Positions 1 through 8,610 are shown, counted from the first letter of the stretch. The stretch: DNA of 64,000 bases from an uncultured Desulfobacteraceae bacterium (GCA_913060875.1 CAJXSL010000001.1:1012464-1076463); one strand, 5' to 3'. The notes: a model not told the origin generated them from the sequence alone. Program-made: numbers and translations.

Positions 1-870
1 AACCGCCGCCCGGTCAACCTGATTTTCCAGCACCTGGCCCTTTTTCCCATGATGACGGTGGCCCAGAACATTGCCTTTGGGCTCCAGCGTCGCAAGGAAA
101 ACCGCAGCGATATCCAGCGTAAGGTGACCCGTATTCTGGAGCGCGTGGATCTCCCCGGCTTCGAGGACAAGACCATCGACCAGCTTTCCGGGGGCCAGAA
201 GCAGCGCGTGGCCATCGCCCGCTGCCTGGTGCTGGAACCCGCCGTGCTGCTGCTGGACGAGCCTCTGGGGGCGCTGGATCTCAAACTGCGGGAGCAGATG
301 AAGGTGGAGCTGAAAAAGCTCCAGGCCCAGGTGGGGACCACCTTTGTCTATATCACCCACGACCAGTCCGAGGCCCTGGTGATGTCCGACCACGTGGCGG
401 TTATGAACAAGGGACGCTTCGAACAGGTGGACACGCCCCAGAATCTCTACCATCAACCGCGCACCGCCTTTGTGGCGCGTTTTGTGGGGGACAACAATGC
501 CTGGTCGGGAGTTGTGCGCCGCTGTGATGGGGAGACGGTGGAGATCGAAACCGCTGCGGATCAATCATTCCGGACACGGATCACGACGCCGTTGGAACCC
601 GGTGCCCCGGTGGAACTCTTCCTGCGGCCGGAAGCCATGATCATTCAACCGGATGCAGACCTGCCCAACCTGAACCGCTTCGAGGTCATCGTGAAGTCGC
701 TGCTGTTCGACGGGGCCAACAGCCGTCTCCTGGCCCATCCGATAAACGACGAAACCGAGCTGCTCATTGCCCTGCCCCAGAACCGGCAATTCGATCACAT
801 CCGCCGTGACGACCGGATCGAGGTGGCCTGGGACGAGCAGTCCGGGATTTGTTTCCCGGCGGCGGGGTGA
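1..870 (+). CDS. potA: PotA-like ABC transporter ATP-binding protein (5' end outside window)
   Basis: The frame is open from base 1 and enters at the Q-loop (FQHLALFP), so the Walker A part lies upstream of the window. Visible are the signature LSGGQKQR, Walker B LLLDEPLGALD with the D-loop, the switch histidine in ITHDQSEA, and a C-terminal TOBE-like region from about residue 160 starting FVGDNNAW. This layout is typical of the PotA/CysA/UgpC class of importer ATPases, which hydrolyse ATP at the inner face of the membrane. The two following permeases and the close spacing support a spermidine/putrescine-type importer. The exact substrate cannot be read from the ATPase, and no binding-protein gene follows, so it may lie upstream. 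Confidence 0.9.
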   Translation, partial: NRRPVNLIFQHLALFPMMTVAQNIAFGLQRRKENRSDIQRKVTRILERVDLPGFEDKTIDQLSGGQKQRVAIARCLVLEPAVLLLDEPLGALDLKLREQMKVELKKLQAQVGTTFVYITHDQSEALVMSDHVAVMNKGRFEQVDTPQNLYHQPRTAFVARFVGDNNAWSGVVRRCDGETVEIETAADQSFRTRITTPLEPGAPVELFLRPEAMIIQPDADLPNLNRFEVIVKSLLFDGANSRLLAHPINDETELLIALPQNRQFDHIRRDDRIEVAWDEQSGICFPAAG

Positions 871-872
871 CC

Positions 873-1736
873 ATGCCGCGCCGATTCCACATTACCCTGC
901 CGTTGGTCTGCTTCCTGACGCCGGTGCTCCTCTGGCTGGTGCTGATGATCGTGCTGCCCCATGTGGATTTGCTGCGCATGTCCCTGCGGGTGGAGGACAT
1001 CGAGGGCAATGTCTCCTGGGGGTTTGCCAACTATCTCAATTTTTTCAAGGAGCCGATCTACTGGCTGACCTTTGTGCGCACGGCTGTCTATTCCATCATG
1101 GTGACCTTCATGACTTTCGTGGTGGCCCTGCCGGTGGCGTTCTACATTACGAAAGTGGCGGCGCCACGCTTCCAGGGCTTTCTCATGATGCTGCTCCTGA
1201 TGCCCTTCTGGGTCAGTGAACTGGTGCGGGTCTACGGGTGGATGATCCTGTTGCGGGAGAGCGGGGTGATCAATCATTTCCTGACGCGCCTGGGGATCCT
1301 GACCCAGCCCATCGAGATGCTTTACAACGATGTGACCATGGTCATGGGGCTGGTCTACACGTCCATGCTCTTCATGGCGGTACCCCTCGTGTCGGTGCTG
1401 GAGAGCCTGGACGACAGCCTGATCGAGGCGGCTTACGATTTGGGGGCCAACATGGGGACCATTCTTTTTCGCATCGTGATCCCCCATGCCATGCCCGGCA
1501 TCGTTTCCGGGTCCATCGTGGTGTTCATGCTGACCCTGGGCAACTACCTCACCCCCAATCTCATGGGTGGCAAGAACTCCCTGTGGTTTACCGAGCAGAT
1601 CTACAATCAGTTTATTGCCAGCTTCAACTGGAACCAGGGCTCGGCCTTCGGTTTTCTGCTCCTGGTCCTTTCCTCCCTCGTGATATGGGTGGGTTTGAAA
1701 CTCACCCGTCAGAAACTCAGCCGGGTGGTGCAATGA
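873..1736 (+). CDS. potB: PotB-like ABC transporter permease
   Basis: This is an inner-membrane permease with about six hydrophobic segments. It has the cytoplasmic EAA loop (IEAAYDLGAN...G, near residue 182) that contacts the ATPase. The pattern matches PotB/PotH-type polyamine permeases. ATG 873 is preferred; GTG 867 and TTG 849 are in frame upstream and overlap the end of the ATPase gene. Its TGA overlaps the ATG of the next permease (ATGA), which indicates translational coupling. The specificity for polyamines is inferred from family resemblance. Confidence 0.88.
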   Translation: MPRRFHITLPLVCFLTPVLLWLVLMIVLPHVDLLRMSLRVEDIEGNVSWGFANYLNFFKEPIYWLTFVRTAVYSIMVTFMTFVVALPVAFYITKVAAPRFQGFLMMLLLMPFWVSELVRVYGWMILLRESGVINHFLTRLGILTQPIEMLYNDVTMVMGLVYTSMLFMAVPLVSVLESLDDSLIEAAYDLGANMGTILFRIVIPHAMPGIVSGSIVVFMLTLGNYLTPNLMGGKNSLWFTEQIYNQFIASFNWNQGSAFGFLLLVLSSLVIWVGLKLTRQKLSRVVQ

Positions 1737-2587
1737 TCCGATCCCTGCCCAACAGTCGCCGCTACCTTTACAGCTATAAGCTCTACATGGGGCTCTACTT
1801 CACCTTCCTTTTCGCGCCCCTAGTGGTGACCTGCGTCCTGGCATTCAACGACTCCCAGTTTCCGGCCCTGCCCTGGAAGGGGTTTACCCTGGAATGGTTC
1901 ACTGCAGACCTGCCCCACCGGGTGGGCATCTTCCACGACCGCATGAACCTGGAGAGCATTTGGGTCAGCGCCCAGGTGGCTTTTTTTGTGACCATTCTTT
2001 CCGTCACGGTGGGGACCTGCGCGGCTTTTCTCTTCGAGCAGGAGGAATTCCCCTTCAAACCGGCACTCTATTTCCTCATGCTGTCCCCCCTGGTCATCCC
2101 GGGGGTAATCCTGGGGATTTCCATCCTGCTTTTCTCCAACACCCTGGGGCTGTATTGCGAAACCCGCTGGGGTCTGGATGTGCCCCTGTTCCGCCCCGGG
2201 TTCTGGCTGGTGGTGCTGGGGCAGTTTTCCTTCATCGCCACCCTGGTGACCCTGGTGGTCTCCGCCCGGCTGCGCAAGTTCGACCGCACCCTGGAGGAGG
2301 CGGCGCTGAACCTGGGCGCCAACCGCTTCGAAGCCATCTGGCACATCACCCTGAAGTTCCTGCGGCCGGCCATCGTCGGGGCGGCGGCCGTGGCGTTCCT
2401 GATGTCCTTCGAGAACTTCAACACGACCCTTTTTCTGACCGGCTCGGAAACAACCCTGCCCATCAATCTTTACCTCCAGGTGCGCGACGGCAGCACGCCC
2501 GTCATCAACGCCATCTCCTTCCTGCTGATCGTGGGGACGTCACTGGCCGCGGTGGCCAATTTGTATTTCAGCCGCAAGCAGGAATGA
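1733..2587 (+). CDS. potC: PotC-like ABC transporter permease
   Basis: This is the second permease of the importer, of the PotC/PotI type. The start is the ATG at 1733, inside the ATGA overlap with the preceding gene. A longer open frame upstream is only a shadow of potB. It has about six membrane segments and an EAA loop (EEAALNLGANRFEAIW, near residue 188). It is the last gene of the visible operon. No potD-type binding protein follows, and the next 550 bases hold repeats instead. Confidence 0.88.
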   Translation: MIRSLPNSRRYLYSYKLYMGLYFTFLFAPLVVTCVLAFNDSQFPALPWKGFTLEWFTADLPHRVGIFHDRMNLESIWVSAQVAFFVTILSVTVGTCAAFLFEQEEFPFKPALYFLMLSPLVIPGVILGISILLFSNTLGLYCETRWGLDVPLFRPGFWLVVLGQFSFIATLVTLVVSARLRKFDRTLEEAALNLGANRFEAIWHITLKFLRPAIVGAAAVAFLMSFENFNTTLFLTGSETTLPINLYLQVRDGSTPVINAISFLLIVGTSLAAVANLYFSRKQE

Positions 2588-2755
2588 CGGTTTTGTCAAA
2601 CGCCCAATTTCGTCTTTGACCTAAATTCCTATATCTGTCGCCCAATACAGGAAAAGTTTGTATTTTCGGCAACTGTTCTTACTTTCCCCAGCGTTCATTT
2701 TCTTCCACATGGAAGAAAAGATGGAACCGTAAAAAATACCATTTCCCGCTTGAAC

Positions 2756-2825
2756 GTCATTCCGGCGAAAGCCGGAATCTATTGATAACAGAAGGTTAGA
2801 GATTCCGGATCAAGTCCGGAATGAC
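2756..2825. repeat. REP-like palindromic repeat, copy 1
   Basis: Outer inverted arms GTCATTCCGG/CCGGAATGAC enclose a smaller inverted repeat (TTCCGGCGAAAGCCGGAA). The same left half recurs at 25065-25139. This resembles the 'GTCATTCC..GCGAAAGC..GGAAT' class of dispersed bacterial palindromes. It lies just after the transporter operon and could act as an mRNA 3' hairpin. Confidence 0.7.
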
Positions 2826-2852
2826 AGATAAAATACTTTTTACGAGACCGTC

Positions 2853-2960
2853 AAGAAAACGAACCAATCACGCCTTTGCTGGTAACGGCGTGACAGGCTT
2901 CAGACGCCTGTGTCCCGCAGCCCCTAAGGGGCTTCCCTGCGCGTCGTCGGTGCGGGACAA
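2853..2960. repeat. dispersed repeat, copy 1 (partner at 27964-28156)
   Basis: The segment shares the blocks AAGAAAACGAA, AATCACGCCTTT, GGCGTGACAGGCTTCA, TGCGCGTCGTCGGTG and GCGGGACAA, in the same order, with 27964-28156. The second copy carries an extra ~60 bp. The interval around it (2588-3238) shows no convincing gene. Confidence 0.55.
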
Positions 2961-3238
2961 AGTGAAAAAACATCGGCTTAACTGCGTTTTTAAGTGTCCT
3001 CCGCTAAGACATGAGCTTAGCTCATACCGTTGTTCTATGGAGCGAATTTCAAATCCGTTTTGCTATTGTGAATGATATCTGTTACCGAAACCCCCACCGT
3101 GGTTTCCCAGAAAAGTGCACTTGTATCAGGGCAGGGGGATGATTAAGATGAAGTCTGAATCGGTCCGTGGCGGTTTGATCGGGCCATGTATATCAATCGG
3201 ATAAGCGCGCGCCTAAGGCGCGGGAAAGCGGGGATGCC

Positions 3239-3373
3239 ATGGCGGATAAATCCAGCAAAAATGCCTGCAGCATCAAATGCGATACGGACTACAAAGACTG
3301 TATGCGCAGCCGGGAGCACGAATCGGTCTGTCGCATGAAATCTGCCCAGTGTCGCTGCGGCTGCAGTGCCTGA
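3239..3373 (+). CDS. Small cysteine-rich protein, 44 aa
   Basis: This short frame runs ATG GCG GAT ... TGC CTGA and encodes 44 residues with seven cysteines at 10, 14, 21, 31, 38, 40 and 42 (spacing 3, 6, 9, 6, 1, 1), rich in Lys, Arg and Asp. A GGGAAAGCGGGG stretch lies just upstream as a plausible ribosome site. The density of cysteine and the ending CRCGCSA suggest a metal- or cluster-binding or disulfide-rich peptide. No family is recognised. It could still be chance coding. Confidence 0.45.
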   Translation: MADKSSKNACSIKCDTDYKDCMRSREHESVCRMKSAQCRCGCSA

Positions 3374-3390
3374 CAACGAATAAGACGATC

Positions 3391-3607
3391 AGCTATCTCA
3401 AAAAAGTTTTTTCGCCCGATATCCGCGTTGTGCCCTCGTCTCAAGTCCTCGACATACTACAGTATGTACCCCAAGGGCACTTCCTTCGGGGCGCCTATGC
3501 GGGTTGCACCCACCGCTGAAGAATCGAGCAGATGGGAAGTCCCGCTTTACGGGAATTCTCGGCCACGCCGTATCTCGAACGAAAACCCTAATTTTGAGAT
3601 GGCTTCC
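3391..3607. mobile_element. MITE-like element family 2, copy A
   Basis: It begins AGCTATCTCAAAA and ends TTTTGAGATGGCT, which are near-perfect terminal inverted repeats. The interior blocks (CCTCGTCTCAAGTCCTCGAC, AGTATGTACCCCAAGGG, TTCTCGGCCACGCC) recur at 58848-59019, and its right half recurs inverted at 55510-55587. This copy has a ~45 bp internal segment lacking in the 58848 copy but partly shared with the 55510 copy. It contains no open frame of its own. Confidence 0.75.
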
Positions 3608-3612
3608 AACCT

Positions 3613-3649
3613 AAAAAGCGGTTGGACGGGGACGTCCAGCCGCTTTTTA
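3613..3649 (-). terminator. Rho-independent terminator, probably of degV (bidirectional form)
   Basis: AAAAAGCGG(T/C)TGGAC and its complement form a 12-14 bp stem with a short GGGGA-type loop, flanked by A5 on one side and T5 on the other, so it can work in both directions. It lies 25 bases past the stop of the minus-strand degV gene. Confidence 0.8.
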
Positions 3650-3674
3650 TCGTTTTACGAAACCGCCAACTATC

Positions 3675-4562
3675 TCAGGCAAAGTTCGGATAATGCATCA
3701 CCCTTGGCGACATGGCGATGCAGACCGCGCCGGGGCCGGTATGCACCGATATGGTGGCGCCGACTTCGGCCAGGTGGATGTCTTCGGCCCGGCGCGCCAG
3801 GCGGTTTGCCAGGCGGTCCCGGGTCACCATGGCTTCGTCCAGGTTGTCGTTATAGGCCACCCAGACGTCGCAGTTGCCGTCCAGCTTGCGGTACTGGGTT
3901 TCGGCCATGTCCACCAGGCGTTTCAGGGCCGGTTTCTTGCCCCGCATGCGATCCTTGGGGATGAGCTGGGCATTTTCCAGCCGGATGATGGGTTTGATGT
4001 CCAGCATGCCGCCCACGAAAGCGGCAAAAGCGCTCACCCGGCCGCCTTTTTTGAGCCAGTTGAGATCCTGTACGGTAAACCCCATGAACAGGTCCCGGAG
4101 ATAAGGCTGGAGGCGGGCATCCAGGGTGTCAACGTTGTCGTCTTCGTGCAGCAGTTCAACGGCTTTCTTGACCACCAGGCCCAGGCTGACGCTGACCCCC
4201 CGCAAATCCATGACCTTGATGCGCTGGGCTTCATCCTCGAACATGAGATTCAGGGCGGCGATGGCGCTGTTGTAGTTGCCCGAAAGTTCGGTCGAGAGGT
4301 GGAAGGAAACCACCCGATCGTATTGTTCCAGGAGGCTTTCAAAAAAGTCGGCGCATTCGTGGGGAAAGAAAGGTTTGGTGAAGACTTCCTTTTTTTTGCG
4401 AAGGGCCTCGACGACTTCCCGGTTACTGATGGTCCGGCCGTGGAGATGGTCCTGGCCGTCCACCATAATATGGACGGGCAGAATATGCAGCCCGAGTTCT
4501 TCTTCCAGCCCCTTGGGAAAATCCGCGGTACTGTCGCAAATCAATCCGATCCGTTTCAACAT
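3675..4562 (-). CDS. DegV family fatty-acid-binding protein
   Basis: At 295 residues this has the usual DegV length. The start (IGLICDSTADFP) holds the D-S-T-x-D signature of the family, followed by LPVHIMVDG and the FHLSTELSGNYNSA segment that lines the bound fatty-acid head group. DegV/FakB proteins bind acyl chains and, in Gram-positives, present them to a fatty-acid kinase. No FakA kinase is seen here. An acyl-CoA synthetase gene lies upstream on the same strand, which suits a lipid role. A 16-bp perfect palindrome sits ~115 bases before the start. Confidence 0.85.
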   Translation of the reverse strand: MLKRIGLICDSTADFPKGLEEELGLHILPVHIMVDGQDHLHGRTISNREVVEALRKKKEVFTKPFFPHECADFFESLLEQYDRVVSFHLSTELSGNYNSAIAALNLMFEDEAQRIKVMDLRGVSVSLGLVVKKAVELLHEDDNVDTLDARLQPYLRDLFMGFTVQDLNWLKKGGRVSAFAAFVGGMLDIKPIIRLENAQLIPKDRMRGKKPALKRLVDMAETQYRKLDGNCDVWVAYNDNLDEAMVTRDRLANRLARRAEDIHLAEVGATISVHTGPGAVCIAMSPRVMHYPNFA

Positions 4563-4675
4563 GAGTTGGCGATCCTCCAGAGTCCTGTAAGTGCCTGATA
4601 TGCCGCTGCCAGGATAGTTTATTATTATCAGTGAGATGTGGCGAGTTTAGCTCGGAAAAGGGCGGTCGTCAACAC

Positions 4676-4691
4676 CTAACGTTAACGTTAG
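4676..4691. promoter_or_regulatory. Perfect 16-bp palindrome (CTAACGTTAACGTTAG)
   Basis: CTAACGTT is followed directly by its reverse complement. It lies upstream of degV on the minus strand. The size and symmetry fit the operator of a TetR-type repressor, but no repressor gene is adjacent. The rest of 4563-4956 contains only the dispersed 'GGATTCAAGGGGCC' type sequence. Confidence 0.5.
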
Positions 4692-4956
4692 CGTAAGGTT
4701 TGGGAATTTTGAGGCATATTGGATTAATGCGCTGGTTGGTACCGATAGGGGTGGGAAAATGCCGGGATTCAAGGAAGGAAGGGGCAATGGTCAATAACGG
4801 CAGGATTCAAGGGGCCAAGAAGCCAAGGGGGCGTGTGAAAATAGAGAGGCAAAAGTCCGCTGCCAGCCCTTGGATCGAAGCCGGTAAGCTATCCATGTCG
4901 ATGTTACGTTCACTTGAACCCCAGGCCCCTGGGATCCTGGAACCGTCAATATTCGA

Positions 4957-4987
4957 AAGCCGGAGGCATAGACCGCCTCCGGCTTCG
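4957..4987 (-). terminator. Hairpin terminator after acyl-CoA synthetase
   Basis: AGCCGGAGGC pairs with GCCTCCGGCT over a 7-base loop. It lies 27 bases beyond the stop of the minus-strand acyl-CoA synthetase gene. The T tract on the minus strand is short (TTTCG), so termination may be weak. Confidence 0.6.
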
Positions 4988-5013
4988 GTGATTACGATTG
5001 TGCCGGTCTCCAG

Positions 5014-6807
5014 TTAATCCACCGGGTACATGCTGTTGATGGTGTCTTCGTACTGTGTCGCCACCACGTTTTTCTTGACCTTGAGGGTGGGGGTGATCAG
5101 GCCGTTGGCGATGGTGAATTCCGGCACGACGGTCACCTTTTTAACGCTCTCGAAACTGGCAAACTGGCCGTTTTTGGCGGCCACTTCGTCTTCGATCAGC
5201 TTCTGGACCTGTTCGTTGGTGGTCAGTTCGTCAACGCTCTTGAAGGCAATACCCTGCTCCCCGGCCCAGGCCGTGATGTTTTCCTCGTCCAGGGTGATGA
5301 GGGCCGAAAGGAATTTACGCCGGTCCCCGATGACAAAGACCTGGTTGATGTATTTGGAGGTGGCGATGACACCCTCGATGGCGGCCGGGGCGATGTTTTT
5401 GCCGCCGGCCGTAATGATCAGCTCTTTCTTGCGGCCGGTGATGCGGAGAAATTCCTCGTTGTCGATTTCGCCGATGTCGCCCGTCAGCAGCCAGCCGTCT
5501 TCGGTGATGTTGGCCGCCGTCTCTTCGGGCATCTTGTAGTATTCCTTCATGACGTTGCGCCCCCGGATCATTACTTCGCCGTCATCGCCGGTTTTCTGTT
5601 CGATGCCGGGTCCGGGCTGACCCACCCAGCCAAAGCGGTAGTTGTCGTAGCGGTTGAGGTGGCTGAAGGAGGTGTCCTCGGTCATGCCGATGCCTTCGAC
5701 GATGAGAACGCCGGCGGCATGGAAAAATTTGCCGATGTCCGGGTTGAGGGGCGCGGCCCCGCTGATGCACCAGCGCACCCGGCCCCCGAGGGCGGCCTGG
5801 ACCTTTGAAAACACCAGCTTGTTGGCCAGGGCGTATTTCAGCCCCAGGGCGAAGGGTACCGGTTTTTTGGCCAGCTTGAGGTCGCCGACCTGTTCCCCCA
5901 CGGCCCGGGCCCATTGGAAAATCTTGAGGGCGGCGCCGCCTTTGGCTTCCGCGCCGCTGATGACTTTGGAGTAAACTTTTTCGTAGATGCGCGGGACGCT
6001 GGCGAACCAGTGCGGGCGCGTGGCCTGCATGTCCTCCACCACGGTTTCCATGCTGCGGGTGAACGTTGTCGGGCAGCCCACCAGCAGGGTTGCGTAGGCG
6101 CAGGTGCGGGCAAAGACATGGGCCAGGGGCAGGAAAAGGAAGACCTCGTCGCCGTCCTTTATGGTCGTGCTGCCCTTGACCGACTGGGCCGTGAAAGTGA
6201 TGTTGTCGTGGGTCAGGACGGCGCCCTTGGGAACGCCGGTCGTCCCGGATGTGTAGACGATGCCGGCCGCATCCTGGGGGGTCATGGACCGGGCCCGCTC
6301 GTCTAAATCCTTGTCCGACACATCCTTGCCCAGGGCCATAAAATCCTCAAAACTGATGGCCCAATCGTCGTCCGGCGCCTCGCCATTAAAAAGGACCACC
6401 TTGCGCACGTCAGGAATCTGGGCACGGATTTCCATAACCTTGTCGAGCTGCACGTTGTCCTGAACGAAGACCACCACTGCGTCCGAGTGGTCGATGATGT
6501 ACTGGCAGTCCTTGGGAAGGTTCGACTGGTAGATGCCCACCGTGGCGGCTCCGGCGCTGTTGATGCCCATGTCGGCCAGAATCCATTGGTAGCAGGAATA
6601 GCTGATGATGTTGACTTTGTCGCCCTTCTCCACGCCGAGGGCCATGAGGCTTTTACCCACCTGGCGGACCTGGTCGTAGAATTCTCCCCAGGTAACGGAT
6701 TCGGTCTGACCGGGGGCTGTGAACCAGCGGTAGGCGGCTTGATCCCGGTGGCGGTCGACAGTGGCCAGCAGCATGGCGTGCGTGTTCTGAAAATCCACAA
6801 ATTGCAT
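5014..6807 (-). CDS. Long-chain acyl-CoA synthetase (AMP-forming)
   Basis: The enzyme activates fatty acids to acyl-AMP and then acyl-CoA at the expense of ATP. Seen are the P-loop-like AMP-binding motif YTSGTTGVPKGA, the FLPLAHVFAR segment, the WLLTGDIGE adenylate motif and GRKKELIITAGGKNI near the hinge. The ATG at 6807 (MQFVDFQ) is chosen because GGGGAGGAG stands just before it; the frame is open 54 codons further upstream without such support. The 597-residue length is typical of FadD15/FAA-type synthetases. It would feed beta-oxidation or lipid synthesis, along with the acyl-CoA dehydrogenase at 9118. Confidence 0.9.
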   Translation of the reverse strand: MQFVDFQNTHAMLLATVDRHRDQAAYRWFTAPGQTESVTWGEFYDQVRQVGKSLMALGVEKGDKVNIISYSCYQWILADMGINSAGAATVGIYQSNLPKDCQYIIDHSDAVVVFVQDNVQLDKVMEIRAQIPDVRKVVLFNGEAPDDDWAISFEDFMALGKDVSDKDLDERARSMTPQDAAGIVYTSGTTGVPKGAVLTHDNITFTAQSVKGSTTIKDGDEVFLFLPLAHVFARTCAYATLLVGCPTTFTRSMETVVEDMQATRPHWFASVPRIYEKVYSKVISGAEAKGGAALKIFQWARAVGEQVGDLKLAKKPVPFALGLKYALANKLVFSKVQAALGGRVRWCISGAAPLNPDIGKFFHAAGVLIVEGIGMTEDTSFSHLNRYDNYRFGWVGQPGPGIEQKTGDDGEVMIRGRNVMKEYYKMPEETAANITEDGWLLTGDIGEIDNEEFLRITGRKKELIITAGGKNIAPAAIEGVIATSKYINQVFVIGDRRKFLSALITLDEENITAWAGEQGIAFKSVDELTTNEQVQKLIEDEVAAKNGQFASFESVKKVTVVPEFTIANGLITPTLKVKKNVVATQYEDTINSMYPVD

Positions 6808-7168
6808 AGGTGCTCCTCCCCTTGGGTTTTCGAAAGAGGCGCCTCCCGGACCGGATGTCCGCTGTATTCGGCCGGAACTTGCCCCGCGCAACGGTTGGTC
6901 GATACCCCTGGCGTCAGGCTTCAGGCGTCTGGGCCCGGGGCGCATTGTTTGTATGCGAACGGGGTTCATCCTGTCAAGAACGATTCAGGGGTTTAATCGA
7001 AAAACAGAGAAAAGAGGGGCCAAGAAGCGTCAAGCTCAAAGCTCTAAGGTGAAAGGGAATTCAGAAAATCAGGGAATAGGAAATTGGGGGAAAATAAGGT
7101 TAACGAACCAAGCCCAAAGCTGAAACGGAAAGTTGCGAAGAAGGACGATTGGCGGCGGTGGCCGTTTC

Positions 7169-7225
7169 TTTCAGCTTTGAGCTTTGAGCTTGGCCCTTTT
7201 TCATACAAGCTTGGCGCTTTTTTTT
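7169..7225. repeat. 'TTTCAGCTTTGAGCTTGGCGC' family repeat
   Basis: Related sequence (GTCAAGCTCAAAGC) also occurs inverted at 7026-7054, and the family recurs at 11672-11708, 36966-37062 and 42206-42400. The gap 6808-7234 holds only this material; short open frames there, rich in KAPSSKxxAE, are translations of the repeat. Confidence 0.65.
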
Positions 7226-7234
7226 CTTCGTGCC

Positions 7235-8086
7235 TCATGCGCAGCGAATGGTGAAGCGTTTATTTTTGAAGGCCTCCTGGAGCTTGCGGGTGACCGGTCC
7301 GGCGGGCCATTCGCGGTCGACGCCCAGCACCTTGACCACCGGCGCCACTTCGAAGGTCGTGCCGGCCTGCAAGAGTTCGTCGGCCTCTGCCAGGCGATCC
7401 TGGTAGATGGGGCGGGCCGCGAAGGGGATGTTTTCCTCCCGGCACAGGGTTTCCACCACCTGGCGGGTGATGCTGCCCAGGATGTAGTTGGTCAGCGGCG
7501 GGGCGATGACCGTACCCCGGGAAACGACCAGGAAACTGCTCTTGGCGCCTTCCATGATGCAGCCGTCCCGGACGAGCAGGGCTTCCGCCGCCCCCATTTC
7601 CCGAGCCTGCTGGACGGCCAGGACATTGGCGGTGAGGCCGACGGTTTTAATATCGCAGCGTGCCCAGCGCTGGTCCGGGACGAGGGTGACGGTAAGGCCT
7701 TTCTGCGGGATGTCCGGATCCGGCGTAAAGGGCTGGGCCGTAGCGTAAACGGTCAGCGGTGTTTCGGCATCCGGGAAATAATGAAGGCGGGTGGGCGGCA
7801 CGCCCCGGGTCACCTGGATATAGATGAGCGCGTCGGCGTCGGTCAGGTCGTTTTCCGTGACCAGCCGCTCGCATATTTTGCTCAGGTCGCCGTAGCCATT
7901 GCGGCTGAATCTCAGGTGTTCGGCGCCGCGTGCCAGGCGGGCCAGGTGGGCGTCCAACTGGAACAGACGCCCCTGGTAGCTGCGAATGACTTCGTAAAGA
8001 CCGTCCGCGAACAGGAAACCGCGGTCGTTGGGGGAGATGGCGATCTCGTCCCTGGGCATAAACTTGCCATTGAAATAAGCAATCAT
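7235..8086 (-). CDS. Class IV PLP aminotransferase (D-amino-acid/branched-chain type)
   Basis: The 283-residue protein has the class IV fold pattern. It begins with the N-terminal YFNGKFMP, then DRGFLFADGLYEVIRSYQG, R-H-L segments (LDAHLARL), and the phosphate-loop region (TNYILGSITRQVV) followed by E-rich ELLQAGTTFEVAPV. The DGLYEV/R pattern resembles D-alanine aminotransferase more than IlvE. It would move amino groups between D-amino acids, or branched amino acids, and 2-oxo acids using pyridoxal phosphate. It appears to be a single gene. The substrate preference remains open; aminodeoxychorismate lyase is a relative. Confidence 0.82.
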   Translation of the reverse strand: MIAYFNGKFMPRDEIAISPNDRGFLFADGLYEVIRSYQGRLFQLDAHLARLARGAEHLRFSRNGYGDLSKICERLVTENDLTDADALIYIQVTRGVPPTRLHYFPDAETPLTVYATAQPFTPDPDIPQKGLTVTLVPDQRWARCDIKTVGLTANVLAVQQAREMGAAEALLVRDGCIMEGAKSSFLVVSRGTVIAPPLTNYILGSITRQVVETLCREENIPFAARPIYQDRLAEADELLQAGTTFEVAPVVKVLGVDREWPAGPVTRKLQEAFKNKRFTIRCA

Positions 8087-8522
8087 TTGAATTCCTTAGG
8101 TTGTATGTTGTTTGACAGGCGCATACCATAATCGCCACGGGAAGTCCATCCGGGTACCGGGCCGGGTTTGTATTTTCAAGGCGATGCGGTCTCTGGTGCT
8201 ACCTTTCGTAATACCACATTTTCGGGTGAGGCCTTGACGCGCCTGTAAAATGAAATCATTATTTTAAAATAAGACGTTCAATAGCTTGCGCTTTTAAGAT
8301 AGCGGATGCAACCCATTCAAATCCCAGGACCGAATCGTAACGGTCTGATTGAAAAACACTTCCCGCCTGAAACGCTGCTTCTCCTTTGCTTGTCGCAATT
8401 TCATCCGCTCCAGCGCGATACGCTCTCATCCGCAGAATCCATCTGTATTGACACGTTGTTAAAAGCGAAAGGCTGTTGAAGGAAATGGCCGGAGCGATGT
8501 GTTGCCCGAAGGGTTTGGAACA

Positions 8523-8575
8523 TAACCCGTATATTTCACGCGTTTAGAAAAAATTTCATGAAATATACGGGCTAA
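8523..8575. mobile_element. MITE-like family 1, minimal copy (ends joined)
   Basis: TAACCCGTATATTTCACGCG and its partner TTTCATGAAATATACGGGCTA lie almost back to back. They match both ends of the ~260 bp elements at 33928-34187 and 54462-54723, so this is an internally deleted copy. It ends ~35 bases before the next start codon. The rest of 8087-8522 shows no gene. Confidence 0.7.
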
Positions 8576-8610
8576 CCATTGGCGCGCATTACAACAAAGG
8601 AGGGATGGAC

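Noticed and set aside
795-1733. Open frame of 312 codons on the minus strand
   Set aside because: Complement of the potB gene; His/Gln-rich shadow.
2821-3075. 84-codon frame after the transporter operon
   Set aside because: Made of REP-like and dispersed-repeat sequence shared with 27964-28156.
4700-5017. 105-codon plus-strand frame between degV and the acyl-CoA synthetase
   Set aside because: Contains dispersed-repeat sequence and the terminator hairpin; no ribosome site or domain.
7184-8131. Open frame of 315 codons on the plus strand
   Set aside because: Complement of the class IV aminotransferase; begins inside a repeat.
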